This document shows positions 16,224 to 24,424 of a DNA stretch of 43,751 bases, one piece after another. Position 1 is the first letter of the stretch, and each line of letters starts with the position of its first letter. The notes under the pieces are model-generated. The model had not been told where the DNA came from and did not search any database. It was given only the letters and a program-made list of their open reading frames with translations. The stretch comes from Allobosea sp. ASV33 (lineage in GTDB: Bacteria; Pseudomonadota; Alphaproteobacteria; Rhizobiales; Beijerinckiaceae): contig NZ_JAELTI010000039.1 of assembly GCF_016428755.1 (NCBI RefSeq), positions 1 through 43,751 of the forward strand. The letters are read 5' to 3'. The position numbers and the translations under genes are program-made.

Positions 16224-16841
16224 TCAATTCGCCCGTGTCGAGGCGAGCCAGAGGCCGCCGCCGACCAGGAAGCCCCCGCTGAGCCTCGACAGCAGCCGTA
16301 CGCGGCTGCGCGACAGCAAGTGGCCGGCCTTGCCGGAGAGCAGGGCATAGGCGCCGTCGCTGAGCGCCGCGAAGGCGAGCGCCGTCGCCCCCATGATCGC
16401 GATCTGGGTGGCGTGGTCGCGGGCGGGATCGAGGAATTGCGGGAAGAAGGCGCCGAAGAACAGCAGCGTCTTCGGGTTGCTGAGGGCGACCAGCACGCCC
16501 TGCAGGAAGAAGCCGCCGCGCGGCGGCTTCGCCGGGGCCGCGCCGTCGAGATCGGCGCCGGCCGAGCGGAACATCTTCCAGCCCAGCCAGATCAGGTAGG
16601 CGGCGCCGGCCAGTCGAACCCATTCGAACCAGTGGCCGAGCGCAGCGATGACCGAGCTCAGCCCGATGCCGGCGACGAGAACCATGATGCCGAGCCCGAG
16701 CTGGGTTCCTGCCACGTTGAGGATCCCGGCGCGGGTACCGTGCTTCAGGCTGTTGGCGACGATCAGCGTGACCGTCGGCCCGGGAACAATGATGATGACG
16801 ATGCAGGCGATGAGATAGGCGGCATAGACTTCGAGCGACAT
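16224..16841 (-). CDS. LysE/RhtB family amino acid exporter
   Basis: The 205-residue membrane protein has six hydrophobic segments. It starts MSLEVYAAYLIACIVIIIVPGPTVTLIVANSLKHG, with the family signature P-G-P in the first helix, and continues with LAGAAYLIWLGWKMF and GVLVALSNPKTLLFFGAFFPQF. LysE/RhtB members export lysine, homoserine, threonine, leucine or similar amino acids using the proton gradient. The start at 16841 is chosen because GGAGG sits at the right distance (16850-16854), which the upstream ATG at 16859 lacks. It is divergent from the GNAT gene. Confidence 0.92.
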   Translation of the reverse strand: MSLEVYAAYLIACIVIIIVPGPTVTLIVANSLKHGTRAGILNVAGTQLGLGIMVLVAGIGLSSVIAALGHWFEWVRLAGAAYLIWLGWKMFRSAGADLDGAAPAKPPRGGFFLQGVLVALSNPKTLLFFGAFFPQFLDPARDHATQIAIMGATALAFAALSDGAYALLSGKAGHLLSRSRVRLLSRLSGGFLVGGGLWLASTRAN

Positions 16842-16930
16842 GGCGCTGGCCTCCGGCAATGTCGCATAGTGATCTGCCGATCTTGAGCGCCTGTCCAGAT
16901 GCTCCGCTTTGCCGCGGATGGGAGGTCGCG

Positions 16931-17515
16931 ATGGATCGGGCAGGTTTTGACGTGAAGCCCCTCACGCCCGAGCGCTGGAGTGATCTGGAGGAGCTCTTCG
17001 GTCCGCAGGGACCCTGCTACGGCTGCTGGTGCAACCATTTCCGCATGCCGCAGCGGCTGCGCATGCCTTTGCTCGGCGAGGGCGCGCGGCAGCTCTTCGA
17101 GGATCGCGTGAGGAAGGGGCGGCCGCCCGGCGTGCTGGCCTATGCCGAGGGCAAGGCGGTCGGCTGGCTGCAGGTCGGGCCACGCGCCGACATCCCCGAA
17201 TGGAACAACCCGCGCCGGGCCTCGACGCCGCTGCCGGATGCGCCGGCCGAGGATACCGGCCATTGGGCGGCCTCCTGCTTCTTCGTGCGGCGGAGCTTTC
17301 GCGGCAAGGGCGTCACCGGTGCATTGATCGAAGGGGCCGTCGTCTTCGCGCGGGAGAGCGGCGCGCGATTGATCGAGGCCGCGGCCATGGACAACCGGGA
17401 CAGGCGCAGCGCCGAAGGGCTTTATGTCGGGGCTGAAAGCACGCTGCTGCGTGCCGGCTTCGTCGAGGTCGCCAGGCAGAAGCCGGGGCGACCGCTGCTC
17501 AGGCTGATGCTGTAG
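16931..17515 (+). CDS. GNAT-family N-acetyltransferase
   Basis: The 194-residue protein has the acetyl-CoA binding segment FVRRSFRGKGVTGALIEGAVVFARE (about residues 117-141), which fits motif A with the R-x-x-G-x-G/A pattern. The N-terminal part contains a short cysteine cluster, GPCYGCWCNHF, typical of one GNAT subgroup and possibly structural or metal-binding. AVGWLQVGPR is the preceding strand. It presumably acetylates an amine of a small molecule or peptide; the substrate is unknown. A strong ribosome site, GGAGG at 16921-16925, supports the ATG at 16931. Confidence 0.88.
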   Translation: MDRAGFDVKPLTPERWSDLEELFGPQGPCYGCWCNHFRMPQRLRMPLLGEGARQLFEDRVRKGRPPGVLAYAEGKAVGWLQVGPRADIPEWNNPRRASTPLPDAPAEDTGHWAASCFFVRRSFRGKGVTGALIEGAVVFARESGARLIEAAAMDNRDRRSAEGLYVGAESTLLRAGFVEVARQKPGRPLLRLML

Positions 17516-17532
17516 GGCGGAACGGTTTCGTT

Positions 17533-18387
17533 TCAGGCAAGGACAAAGTCGCGGATCGCCTGCAGGGCGCCTTCCCGATCGTCGGCGACGATGCCGTGGC
17601 CGCAATCGGGGAAGCGCCGGAACTGGACGTGCCCAGGCGGAAGACAGGCCGAGATCTGCTCGCTGAAGGCGATCGGCGTGATCGGGTCCCTGTCTCCGGC
17701 CATGACGAGGACCGGACAGGACACGCGCGCGAGCGCATCCTTGAAGTCGAAGCGGCCGTGCTCGTTGCCGGGACCGTTGAAATGGACGCCGGTTTCGTTG
17801 CGCGTGATGGCCCTAGCAACCCACGCTCCGTCATCTCTCCGGGCGCGAGGTGCGTAAAGCGGGACGCAGAGCCTGCTATAGACCGCCCGCGTCGTATCGG
17901 ACGGCGCGGACCAGTAATTCCGAGCGGCCTTTTCGGCTTCGGGGCCGCCGAGGCGTGCGAAGGCCGCATAGACTTGCTGAAAATCGCATTTCGCAGCCGT
18001 GCTGACCAGGATCAGCTTCGCGGCGTGGCCGGGATGGCGCGTCGCATAGGCCTGGGCCACGAAGCCGCCGAAGGAGGTGCCGAGCACGATCGGCTTCTCG
18101 ATGCCGAGCGTGTCGCACAGGGTTCTGACGTCGTCACCCCATTGGTCGAGCGTCCAGCGGTCGGCCGGGCCGTTCTCGCTGCGGCCGCAGCCGCGGTGGT
18201 CGTAATAGACAATCTGGGCGATGTCGCTCAAAGCCGCGAAGGCGGGCTTGTACATGCTGTGGTCGAAGCCCGGCCCGCCATGAAGCAGGACGAGCGTCGG
18301 CTTCTCGCGCATCCGGGGGCCGTCGGGAACCAGCCCGGCTCCCTCGATATCGACGTAGAGGCGAACCCCGTTCACGGTGACATGCAT
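17533..18387 (-). CDS. Alpha/beta hydrolase, proline iminopeptidase-like
   Basis: The 284-residue protein has HGGPG (residues 36-40, oxyanion region), DHRGCGRSENG, the nucleophile elbow GTSFGG with Ser105, an acid in AGDRDPIT (Asp234 or Asp232) and His264 in CGHGIV. The HGGPG and DHRGCGRS pair is characteristic of the prolyl iminopeptidase (peptidase S33) group, but many members are esterases or lactonases. It is cytoplasmic, with no signal peptide. Its start is 19 bases after the stop of a second hydrolase on the same strand, so they are probably co-transcribed. Confidence 0.88.
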   Translation of the reverse strand: MHVTVNGVRLYVDIEGAGLVPDGPRMREKPTLVLLHGGPGFDHSMYKPAFAALSDIAQIVYYDHRGCGRSENGPADRWTLDQWGDDVRTLCDTLGIEKPIVLGTSFGGFVAQAYATRHPGHAAKLILVSTAAKCDFQQVYAAFARLGGPEAEKAARNYWSAPSDTTRAVYSRLCVPLYAPRARRDDGAWVARAITRNETGVHFNGPGNEHGRFDFKDALARVSCPVLVMAGDRDPITPIAFSEQISACLPPGHVQFRRFPDCGHGIVADDREGALQAIRDFVLA

Positions 18388-18406
18388 GGCCTCGCTTCCC
18401 TGCCTG

Positions 18407-19396
18407 TCAGCGAGAGCGTTCGCCGAGGAAGGCCGTCAGCCGGTCGAGCGCCTGCCTGCCTTCGGGGCGGCCGAGATCGAACTGGTATTCGTGCGGCAGC
18501 TTTGGCTCGGTCTCCGGCGGGAAGAAGAGGGTATCGACCCTGACGCCCCGGTCTCGCAGCGCCTGCGCCAGCACGACCGATTGCGGCGCCAGCGGATCGC
18601 CGTTGCCGACCGAGATGAAGCTCGGCGGGAAGGCCTCCGTGACATAGCGCGGCACGGCGGCCTCCGTGATGCGCTCGCTGTCGAACGGGTTCGACGTGCC
18701 GAAATAGGCAAGCAGCACGGAGCGGATGAAGCCGCCGAAGGGGCCCGTCAATTCGAAGGCCGTCGGATCGAAGGCGCCGCAGAACAGGACCGTGCCGCGC
18801 AGGTTCGCCGGCGCGACAGCCGGCTGCAGCCCCAGCAACTCCGCATAGTCCTTGCCGGTCAGGCCGGCAGCGAGCTGCGACGCGATATGCGCGCCGGCTG
18901 AGTCGCCGGCCAGGACGATCCGCGCGGGGTCGAGGCCGAGGCGCTGCCCTTCGCGCTGCAGGAAGCCGAGAGCGGCGTTGGCCTGCAGCACGGGGCCGGG
19001 ATAGCGGGCGGTCGGTGCGCGGGTATAGCCGATGGCGACCGTCGCGAAGCCGCGCCCGGCCAGGATCTTGAGATAAGGCGCGACATCGGCCCGGTCTCCC
19101 GCGACGAAGGCGCCGCCATGGATCCAGACGATGGTCGGGCGGCCCGGCTGGGCTCCGTCGGGCGGAAGATAGATGTCGAGCTTCTCGTCCTCGCCGCTGC
19201 CGTAAGCGATGCCGCGCTGCTCGCGAATGCCGGCGGGGACATGGGGAGCGAGCGCGGCGGTGGTCTTCGAGGCGCCATAACTGAAGGCGACGCGCGTCAG
19301 CAGTGCCGAAGGCCAGGGCGAGAGCACGAAGGCGGCGTAACCCACGAAGGCGAGGCCGAGGCAGAGCAGGAAGATTCGTTGGGCGCGTCGTCTCAT
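18407..19396 (-). CDS. Membrane-anchored alpha/beta hydrolase (HSL-type esterase)
   Basis: The 329-residue protein begins with a basic stretch and one hydrophobic segment (IFLLCLGLAFVGYAAFVLSPW), either an uncleaved anchor or a signal peptide. The catalytic domain has WIHGGAF (HGG oxyanion motif at 93-95) and GDSAGAH with nucleophile Ser166, followed by SVGNGDPLAPQS and LPHEYQFDL, which should hold the acid and His. These features fit the hormone-sensitive lipase-like esterase family. It may act on esters in the periplasm or at the membrane. It is the first gene of a two-hydrolase unit and divergent from the chemoreceptor gene. Confidence 0.88.
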   Translation of the reverse strand: MRRRAQRIFLLCLGLAFVGYAAFVLSPWPSALLTRVAFSYGASKTTAALAPHVPAGIREQRGIAYGSGEDEKLDIYLPPDGAQPGRPTIVWIHGGAFVAGDRADVAPYLKILAGRGFATVAIGYTRAPTARYPGPVLQANAALGFLQREGQRLGLDPARIVLAGDSAGAHIASQLAAGLTGKDYAELLGLQPAVAPANLRGTVLFCGAFDPTAFELTGPFGGFIRSVLLAYFGTSNPFDSERITEAAVPRYVTEAFPPSFISVGNGDPLAPQSVVLAQALRDRGVRVDTLFFPPETEPKLPHEYQFDLGRPEGRQALDRLTAFLGERSR

Positions 19397-19579
19397 GGCG
19401 AGAAGCTAGGCTGCCCTTCGATCCCTAGCAATCGCGGCGCACGCCCCTTCGCCAAGCTGCGCGCCGCTGGGTTGTGTATCCGGCTAAGTTATTGATATCG
19501 TTACGTCATGATGCTTCGCGTTAACCTCGTGTTCGCTCGCATCTGCGACATGGACGGGGGTTACGAGACCGAGGCTACC

Positions 19580-21256
19580 ATGCGGCGACTGGGACTGACG
19601 GCGAAGATCATGATTCTCTTCGCGCTGCTGGGTCTCGCCGGAGCCCTGGGGCTTGCCAGCGCCTTGCGTGGTTTCGACGAGGCCCGGCGTATCGATGCCG
19701 CCGCCTTCTCCGATATCCGCTTGGCGAGCAGCGCCTCGCTGCTGTCGAGCCGGATCGCGGCCGCCGCGCTGCTCAGCCGGGTCGACGCGGACAGCTCCCC
19801 GGAGGAGATCGCGGCGATGCTCGGCAAGCTCGATGCCGCCATCGAGCTGGTCGATGCGGCGCGGGCGCATCTGATTTCGGCCCTGCCGGCAAGCTTGCGC
19901 GAGGCCAATCCGACGCTCGATGCGCGGATCAGGACCTTCATCGATTTCCAGCACGGCATCGTCGATATCGGCCAGCGCGTCTCGGCGAAGGCGGCCTTGC
20001 TGGAGGCGGGCGCGATCGAGGCGCGCGCCAATGTCGACGAGATCGTCGCGACGACTGCCGCTTTGCGCGACGAACTCGCCAAGCGGGCGGGAGAGGCTTC
20101 CATCCGTGCCGGCGCACGGGCCGAGGCGGTCCGCTTCCGGACCATCCTTCTGGCGATACTCCTGCCCCTCGGCGGCGGGCTCCTGGCCCTGCTGATGCTG
20201 CGCAGCCAATTGACCCGGCCCCTGCGCAACCTGATGGAGGCGATCCGGCAGGCTGCGGCTTCGGACAGGGTCATCGAGGTGCCGCATCGCGACCGAGCCG
20301 ACGAAATCGGTCAGCTTGCGCGCGTCGTGCGCCAGTTCAGCGAGGTCAGGGCGACGCTGGTGACCCGCGAGAGCGAGGCCGACGATGCGCGGCGCCTGGA
20401 ACAGCTCCGCAATGCCGAGCTCGCGGGGATCGCCGACGAGTTCGAAGGGCGCATCGGCCTCCTGCTCGGCGAGATCGGGCGAGCCAGCGAAGTGCTGCGC
20501 ATGGCGCTGCAGGATGCTGCCGTCCGCGTGCACCAGATCTCGCGCAGCACCGAGACGGCGGCGGCTTCGGTCGACGGCGCAGGGATCGACGCGCGCCGCT
20601 CCAGCGAGGCGGCCTTGCGGCTGGATTTCGTCCTCGGCCAGATCAATGCCGAGGTCCGGCGCGTATCGGAAATGGCGACCGAGGCGACGCGCGAGGCGGC
20701 CGGGACCCATGCGCTGGTGACGCGGCTGACCGAAAACGCCGCCCAGATCCGCGATGTCGTGGGGATCATCGAGGCGGTGGCGCGCCAGACCAATCTGCTC
20801 GCGCTCAACGCCACGATCGAAGCCGCGCGCGCCGGCTCCCATGGCCGCGGCTTCGCCGTGGTCGCAGCCGAGGTGAAGACGCTCGCGAACCAAGCCTCGG
20901 AGGCGGCCGGGCGGATCGTCAGCCGGATCGCGCAGGCCGACGAGGCCTTGTCGCATGCCGCCGAAGCGGTGTCCGCGATCGGTGCCAGCGTGGCGGCAGT
21001 CGAGCAGACCGGGACCGAGATCGCGACCATGGTGGGGTCGCATGTCGAATTGCTGGGCTCGCTCGGCGAGACCGTGGCGCGCATCTCCGATGTGACAGGT
21101 ACGGCTGCGATGGCGATGGGCGAGATCGCCGCCGCCAATCTCCAGACCGTCGGCCAGGCCGATACCGGCGCCGCGAGTGCGCAGGAGCTGGATCGGCGGA
21201 TCAATGCCCTGCAGGCCGAGGCTGCAGCCTTCGTCAGGCGTTTGCGCGCCGCCTGA
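19580..21256 (+). CDS. Methyl-accepting chemotaxis protein
   Basis: The 558-residue receptor has a first membrane helix (LTAKIMILFALLGLAGALGLA), a mostly helical periplasmic region to about residue 188 with no recognised ligand domain, and a second membrane helix near 190-211. A HAMP linker (RPLRNLMEAIRQA to DEIGQLARVVRQF) follows, then a long coiled coil. The signalling tip is conserved as VARQTNLLALNATIEAARAG with GRGFAVVAAEVKTLANQ, which contacts CheA and CheW. No C-terminal CheR-tethering pentapeptide is seen. The start at 19580 is preferred to earlier ATGs because GAGG lies at 19571-19574 and the first helix begins directly. No other chemotaxis genes are in the window, so it is an orphan receptor. 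Confidence 0.92.
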   Translation: MRRLGLTAKIMILFALLGLAGALGLASALRGFDEARRIDAAAFSDIRLASSASLLSSRIAAAALLSRVDADSSPEEIAAMLGKLDAAIELVDAARAHLISALPASLREANPTLDARIRTFIDFQHGIVDIGQRVSAKAALLEAGAIEARANVDEIVATTAALRDELAKRAGEASIRAGARAEAVRFRTILLAILLPLGGGLLALLMLRSQLTRPLRNLMEAIRQAAASDRVIEVPHRDRADEIGQLARVVRQFSEVRATLVTRESEADDARRLEQLRNAELAGIADEFEGRIGLLLGEIGRASEVLRMALQDAAVRVHQISRSTETAAASVDGAGIDARRSSEAALRLDFVLGQINAEVRRVSEMATEATREAAGTHALVTRLTENAAQIRDVVGIIEAVARQTNLLALNATIEAARAGSHGRGFAVVAAEVKTLANQASEAAGRIVSRIAQADEALSHAAEAVSAIGASVAAVEQTGTEIATMVGSHVELLGSLGETVARISDVTGTAAMAMGEIAAANLQTVGQADTGAASAQELDRRINALQAEAAAFVRRLRAA

Positions 21257-21336
21257 GCGGTTCAGACATCGCCGGGCTTGCCTCGCGGCGCGACTCGGCC
21301 CATCTGCGCCATGCCCTTTTCGACGATGGTTCCGCG

Positions 21337-22428
21337 ATGAGCTGGTCGCCCCAGCAGGATATGGCTTTGACCGCCGTGGCGCGCTGGCTGCAATCCGGCG
21401 AGCCGCAGCTCTTCCGCATGTTCGGCTATGCCGGCACCGGCAAGACCACGCTCGCGCGCCATATCGCCGAGGCGGTGGACGGCGATGTCGTCTTCGCCGC
21501 CTATACCGGCAAGGCCGCGCTCGTTTTGCGCAACAAGGGCTGCCATGGGGCGCAGACCATCCATTCGCTGATCTACCGTTCGCGCGGCGTCGAGGAGGAG
21601 AGCCCGATCTTCGCGCTCAACCGCGACAGCGCGGCGGCCAAGGCCAAGCTCATCATCATCGACGAGTGCTCGATGGTCGACGAGGAGCTGGGCCGGGACC
21701 TGCTCTCCTTCGGCACGCCGGTTCTGGTGCTGGGCGATCCCGCGCAGCTTCCGCCCGTCAAGGGCGGCGGCTTCTTCACCGATCAGGAGCCCGACGTCAT
21801 GCTGACCGAGGTGCACCGCCAGGCGGCGGACAACCCGATCGTGCGGATGTCGATGATCGTGCGCGAGGGCGGCCAGCTCGAGCTCGGCGAATACGGGCCG
21901 AGCCGGGTGATCCGGCGCGGCGAGATCAATCCCGAGATCGTCATGGGCGCCGACCAGGTGCTGGTCGGCATGAACAAGACGCGGCGCAACTACAACGCCC
22001 GCATTCGCCAGCTCATGGGCCGCACGGACAACAGCCCCGTCGCCGGCGAGAAGCTGGTCTGCCTACGCAACGACAAGAGCAAGGGCCTGCTCAATGGCGG
22101 CTCCTGGATCGTGCAGGAGATCAAGACCTCGAAGAAGGGGCTGGTCACCATGCGCGTAACCCCGGAGGACGATGTCGGCGGCAAGGCGGTCAAGGTCTCG
22201 GTCATGCCGAATTTCTTCGACGGGACCGAGGACGAGGTGCCGTGGGAGCTGCGCAAGCACACCGACGAATTCACCTTCGGCTATGCGCTGACCGTGCATA
22301 AGTCGCAGGGCTCGCAATGGGACGATGTCGTGCTCTTCGACGAGAGCTTCGCCTTCCGGGAGCATCGCGCCCGCTGGCTCTATACCGGCCTGACGCGTGC
22401 GGCCGAGACGGTTACGGTGGTGGTCTAG
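21337..22428 (+). CDS. RecD-like superfamily 1 DNA helicase
   Basis: The 363-residue protein is a compact SF1 helicase. Walker A is GYAGTGKTT (residues 30-38), Walker B is DECSM from residue 109, motif III is GDPAQLPPV from residue 133, LTEVHRQ is motif IV-like, and TVHKSQGSQWD from residue 319 is the UvrD_C_2 motif. LYTGLTRA near the end is motif VI. This is the short RecD/Dda-like class, lacking the N-terminal domains of RecD or RecD2. The role is presumably ATP-driven 5'-3' unwinding in repair or replication restart, inferred from the class. It is followed after 23 bases by a DUF1801 gene in the same direction. Confidence 0.9.
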   Translation: MSWSPQQDMALTAVARWLQSGEPQLFRMFGYAGTGKTTLARHIAEAVDGDVVFAAYTGKAALVLRNKGCHGAQTIHSLIYRSRGVEEESPIFALNRDSAAAKAKLIIIDECSMVDEELGRDLLSFGTPVLVLGDPAQLPPVKGGGFFTDQEPDVMLTEVHRQAADNPIVRMSMIVREGGQLELGEYGPSRVIRRGEINPEIVMGADQVLVGMNKTRRNYNARIRQLMGRTDNSPVAGEKLVCLRNDKSKGLLNGGSWIVQEIKTSKKGLVTMRVTPEDDVGGKAVKVSVMPNFFDGTEDEVPWELRKHTDEFTFGYALTVHKSQGSQWDDVVLFDESFAFREHRARWLYTGLTRAAETVTVVV

Positions 22429-22451
22429 ACGCCGGAAGGAAGGGAGCTGTC

Positions 22452-22850
22452 ATGGCGAAGGACGAAGCCCAGGACCCGGCTGCCTCCCGGCTGATCGACG
22501 AGAAGATCGCATCGCTCGTCGACTGGCGCGGCGCGACGCTGGGGCGGATGCGGGCGCTGATCCGCGAGGCCGATCCCGATGTGGTCGAGGAGGTGAAGTG
22601 GCGCGGCGTGCCAGTCTGGTCCCATGGCGGGATCATCTGCACCGGCGAGACCTACAAGAGCGTGGTCAAGCTGACCTTCCTGAAGGGCGCTTCGCTGGCC
22701 GATCCCGCCGGCCTGTTCAATTCGAGCCTCGAAGGCAATGCCCGCCGCGCCATCGATATCCGCGAGGGCGAGGCGATCGACGCCGACGCCTTCAAGGCCC
22801 TGATCCGCGACGCGGTTGCCCTCAACACGGCACGCTCCAAGCGGCGCTGA
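22452..22850 (+). CDS. DUF1801 (YdhG-like) protein
   Basis: The 132-residue protein has the DUF1801 pattern: a helix with RMRALIREADPDVVEEVKWRGVPVW, then GGIICTGETYKSVVKLTFLKGASL and an RAIDIREGEAID strand. The fold is known structurally but its biochemical role is not established. A good ribosome site (AAGGGAG) supports ATG 22452. The gene starts 23 bases after the helicase stop and is probably in its operon, but no functional link is evident. Confidence 0.85.
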   Translation: MAKDEAQDPAASRLIDEKIASLVDWRGATLGRMRALIREADPDVVEEVKWRGVPVWSHGGIICTGETYKSVVKLTFLKGASLADPAGLFNSSLEGNARRAIDIREGEAIDADAFKALIRDAVALNTARSKRR

Positions 22851-22949
22851 GGCGCTCACCTGCCACATTGCCGATTTGTCATGAAACCCAACGGTTTTTT
22901 GCCATAGTCGACGCCGATCCTGGGCTCGCGACCAGCGGAGACCTTGCAG

Positions 22950-24422
22950 ATGGCGGGATCGGGCGAGCTGACGGCGGGAGCGGTGGCGCTGCAACGGTTC
23001 GGCCTGGGGCCGAAGCCGGGCCAGGGCGAGGCCTTCCGAGCGCAAATCCGGGAGAGGCTTCTGGCCGAGATTGCGGCGGGCGGCGTCGCCCAGCCCGCGG
23101 GCGTGCCCTTCTCCGGCACAGTCGAGATCGGCAAGGCTCTCTTCGCTTTCGAGGATCAGGAGAAGCGGGAGCGCGAGGCGCGCCGCATCGCTGCCGCGAC
23201 GCCTGCCCAGGATGGGCAGCAGGGCATGCAGATGGCGGAGGCGCCACCCCAGGCGCAGCCGGCCGGGCCGCAGAACCAGACCGCGCCCGCGAAGCCTCCG
23301 AACGAGCCGGCGCTGCCCTATCGGACCTATCGCGACGAGGTGAAGGCGCGGGTCGATCTCGCCCTTGCGGCCGAGACCGGCTTCGGCGAGCGCCTGGTGA
23401 TGTTCTGGTCGAACCATTTCTGCATCGGCGCGACCAAGAGCAATATCGGACGGATCATGGCCGGCGCCTATGAGCGCGAGGCGATCCGCCCGCATGTCTT
23501 CGGCCGCTTCGAGGACCTGCTGATCGCGGCCGAAAGCCACCCGGCGATGCTCGACTTCCTCGACAATCGCCAGTCGATCGGCCCGAATTCGCCGGCCGGG
23601 CGGCGGCAAGGCCGCGGGCTCAACGAGAATCTCGCGCGCGAGATCATGGAATTGCATACGCTCGGCGTCTCCGGCGGCTATAGCCAGGCCGACGTGACCA
23701 ATCTCGCGCGCATCCTCACGGGATGGACGATGGCGGGGCGCGATGGGCGGCTCGGTTTTCCCGGTTCCTTCATCTTCAATCCCGGCCAGCATGAGCCGGG
23801 GGCGGCGCCTCTGCTCGGCCGGGACTATGCCCAGCCGGATCTGGCGCAGGGCGTCGCGGCGCTGACCGATCTCGCCCATCAGCCCGCGACCGCGCATTTC
23901 ATCGCGACCAAGCTCGTGCGGCATTTCGTGGCGGACGATCCACCGCCGCAACGCGTCGAAGCGCTGGCCGCGGCCTTTCGCGACAGCGAGGGCGACCTCA
24001 GGGCGGTCTACCGGGCGCTGATCGGCAGCGACGACGTCTGGCGGGCGCCGGCCACGAAAATCCGGTCGCCGCAGGAATTCCTGCTCGCTTCCTATCGTGC
24101 GCTCAGCCGCAAGCCGGATTTCGGCCAGGTCATCGGGCCGGTCGGCGTGATGGGGCAGCCGTTCTGGCAGCCTCCCGGGCCGAACGGCTACGCGGACAGC
24201 AATGCCGCCTGGGCCTCGGCCGAGGGCCTCAAGACGCGCGTCGACGTCGCGGCCGGCTGGGGGCGGCAAGCCGCGGGCTCGGTCGCCGATCCGCGCGTGC
24301 TCGCCGACGACATCCTCGGACCGCTGCTCTCACCGGAGACGAAGCAGGCGGTGGCGCGGGCCGAGAGCAAGCCCCAGGCGATCGCGCTCCTGCTGATGTC
24401 GCCCGAATTCCAGCGGAGGTGA
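22950..24422 (+). CDS. DUF1800 family protein
   Basis: The 490-residue protein belongs to DUF1800: ALQRFGLGPKPG near the start, ERLVMFWSNHFCIGATKSNIG, the hallmark GLNENLAREIMELHTLGVSGGYSQADV and NLARILTGWTM. Between residues of about 70 and 115 it has a low-complexity insert rich in Gln, Ala and Pro. DUF1800 proteins are large, apparently exported proteins of unknown activity and nearly always lie beside a DUF1501 gene, as here. No signal peptide is visible, unlike the partner. I choose ATG 22950 (GGAG at 22937-22940) over the TTG two codons earlier. Confidence 0.88.
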   Translation: MAGSGELTAGAVALQRFGLGPKPGQGEAFRAQIRERLLAEIAAGGVAQPAGVPFSGTVEIGKALFAFEDQEKREREARRIAAATPAQDGQQGMQMAEAPPQAQPAGPQNQTAPAKPPNEPALPYRTYRDEVKARVDLALAAETGFGERLVMFWSNHFCIGATKSNIGRIMAGAYEREAIRPHVFGRFEDLLIAAESHPAMLDFLDNRQSIGPNSPAGRRQGRGLNENLAREIMELHTLGVSGGYSQADVTNLARILTGWTMAGRDGRLGFPGSFIFNPGQHEPGAAPLLGRDYAQPDLAQGVAALTDLAHQPATAHFIATKLVRHFVADDPPPQRVEALAAAFRDSEGDLRAVYRALIGSDDVWRAPATKIRSPQEFLLASYRALSRKPDFGQVIGPVGVMGQPFWQPPGPNGYADSNAAWASAEGLKTRVDVAAGWGRQAAGSVADPRVLADDILGPLLSPETKQAVARAESKPQAIALLLMSPEFQRR

Positions 24423-24424
24423 CG

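Noticed and set aside
16842..16859. Earlier start of the LysE-type exporter (MPEASA...)
   Set aside because: The GGAGG at 16850-16854 lies inside that extension and is ideally placed for ATG 16841.
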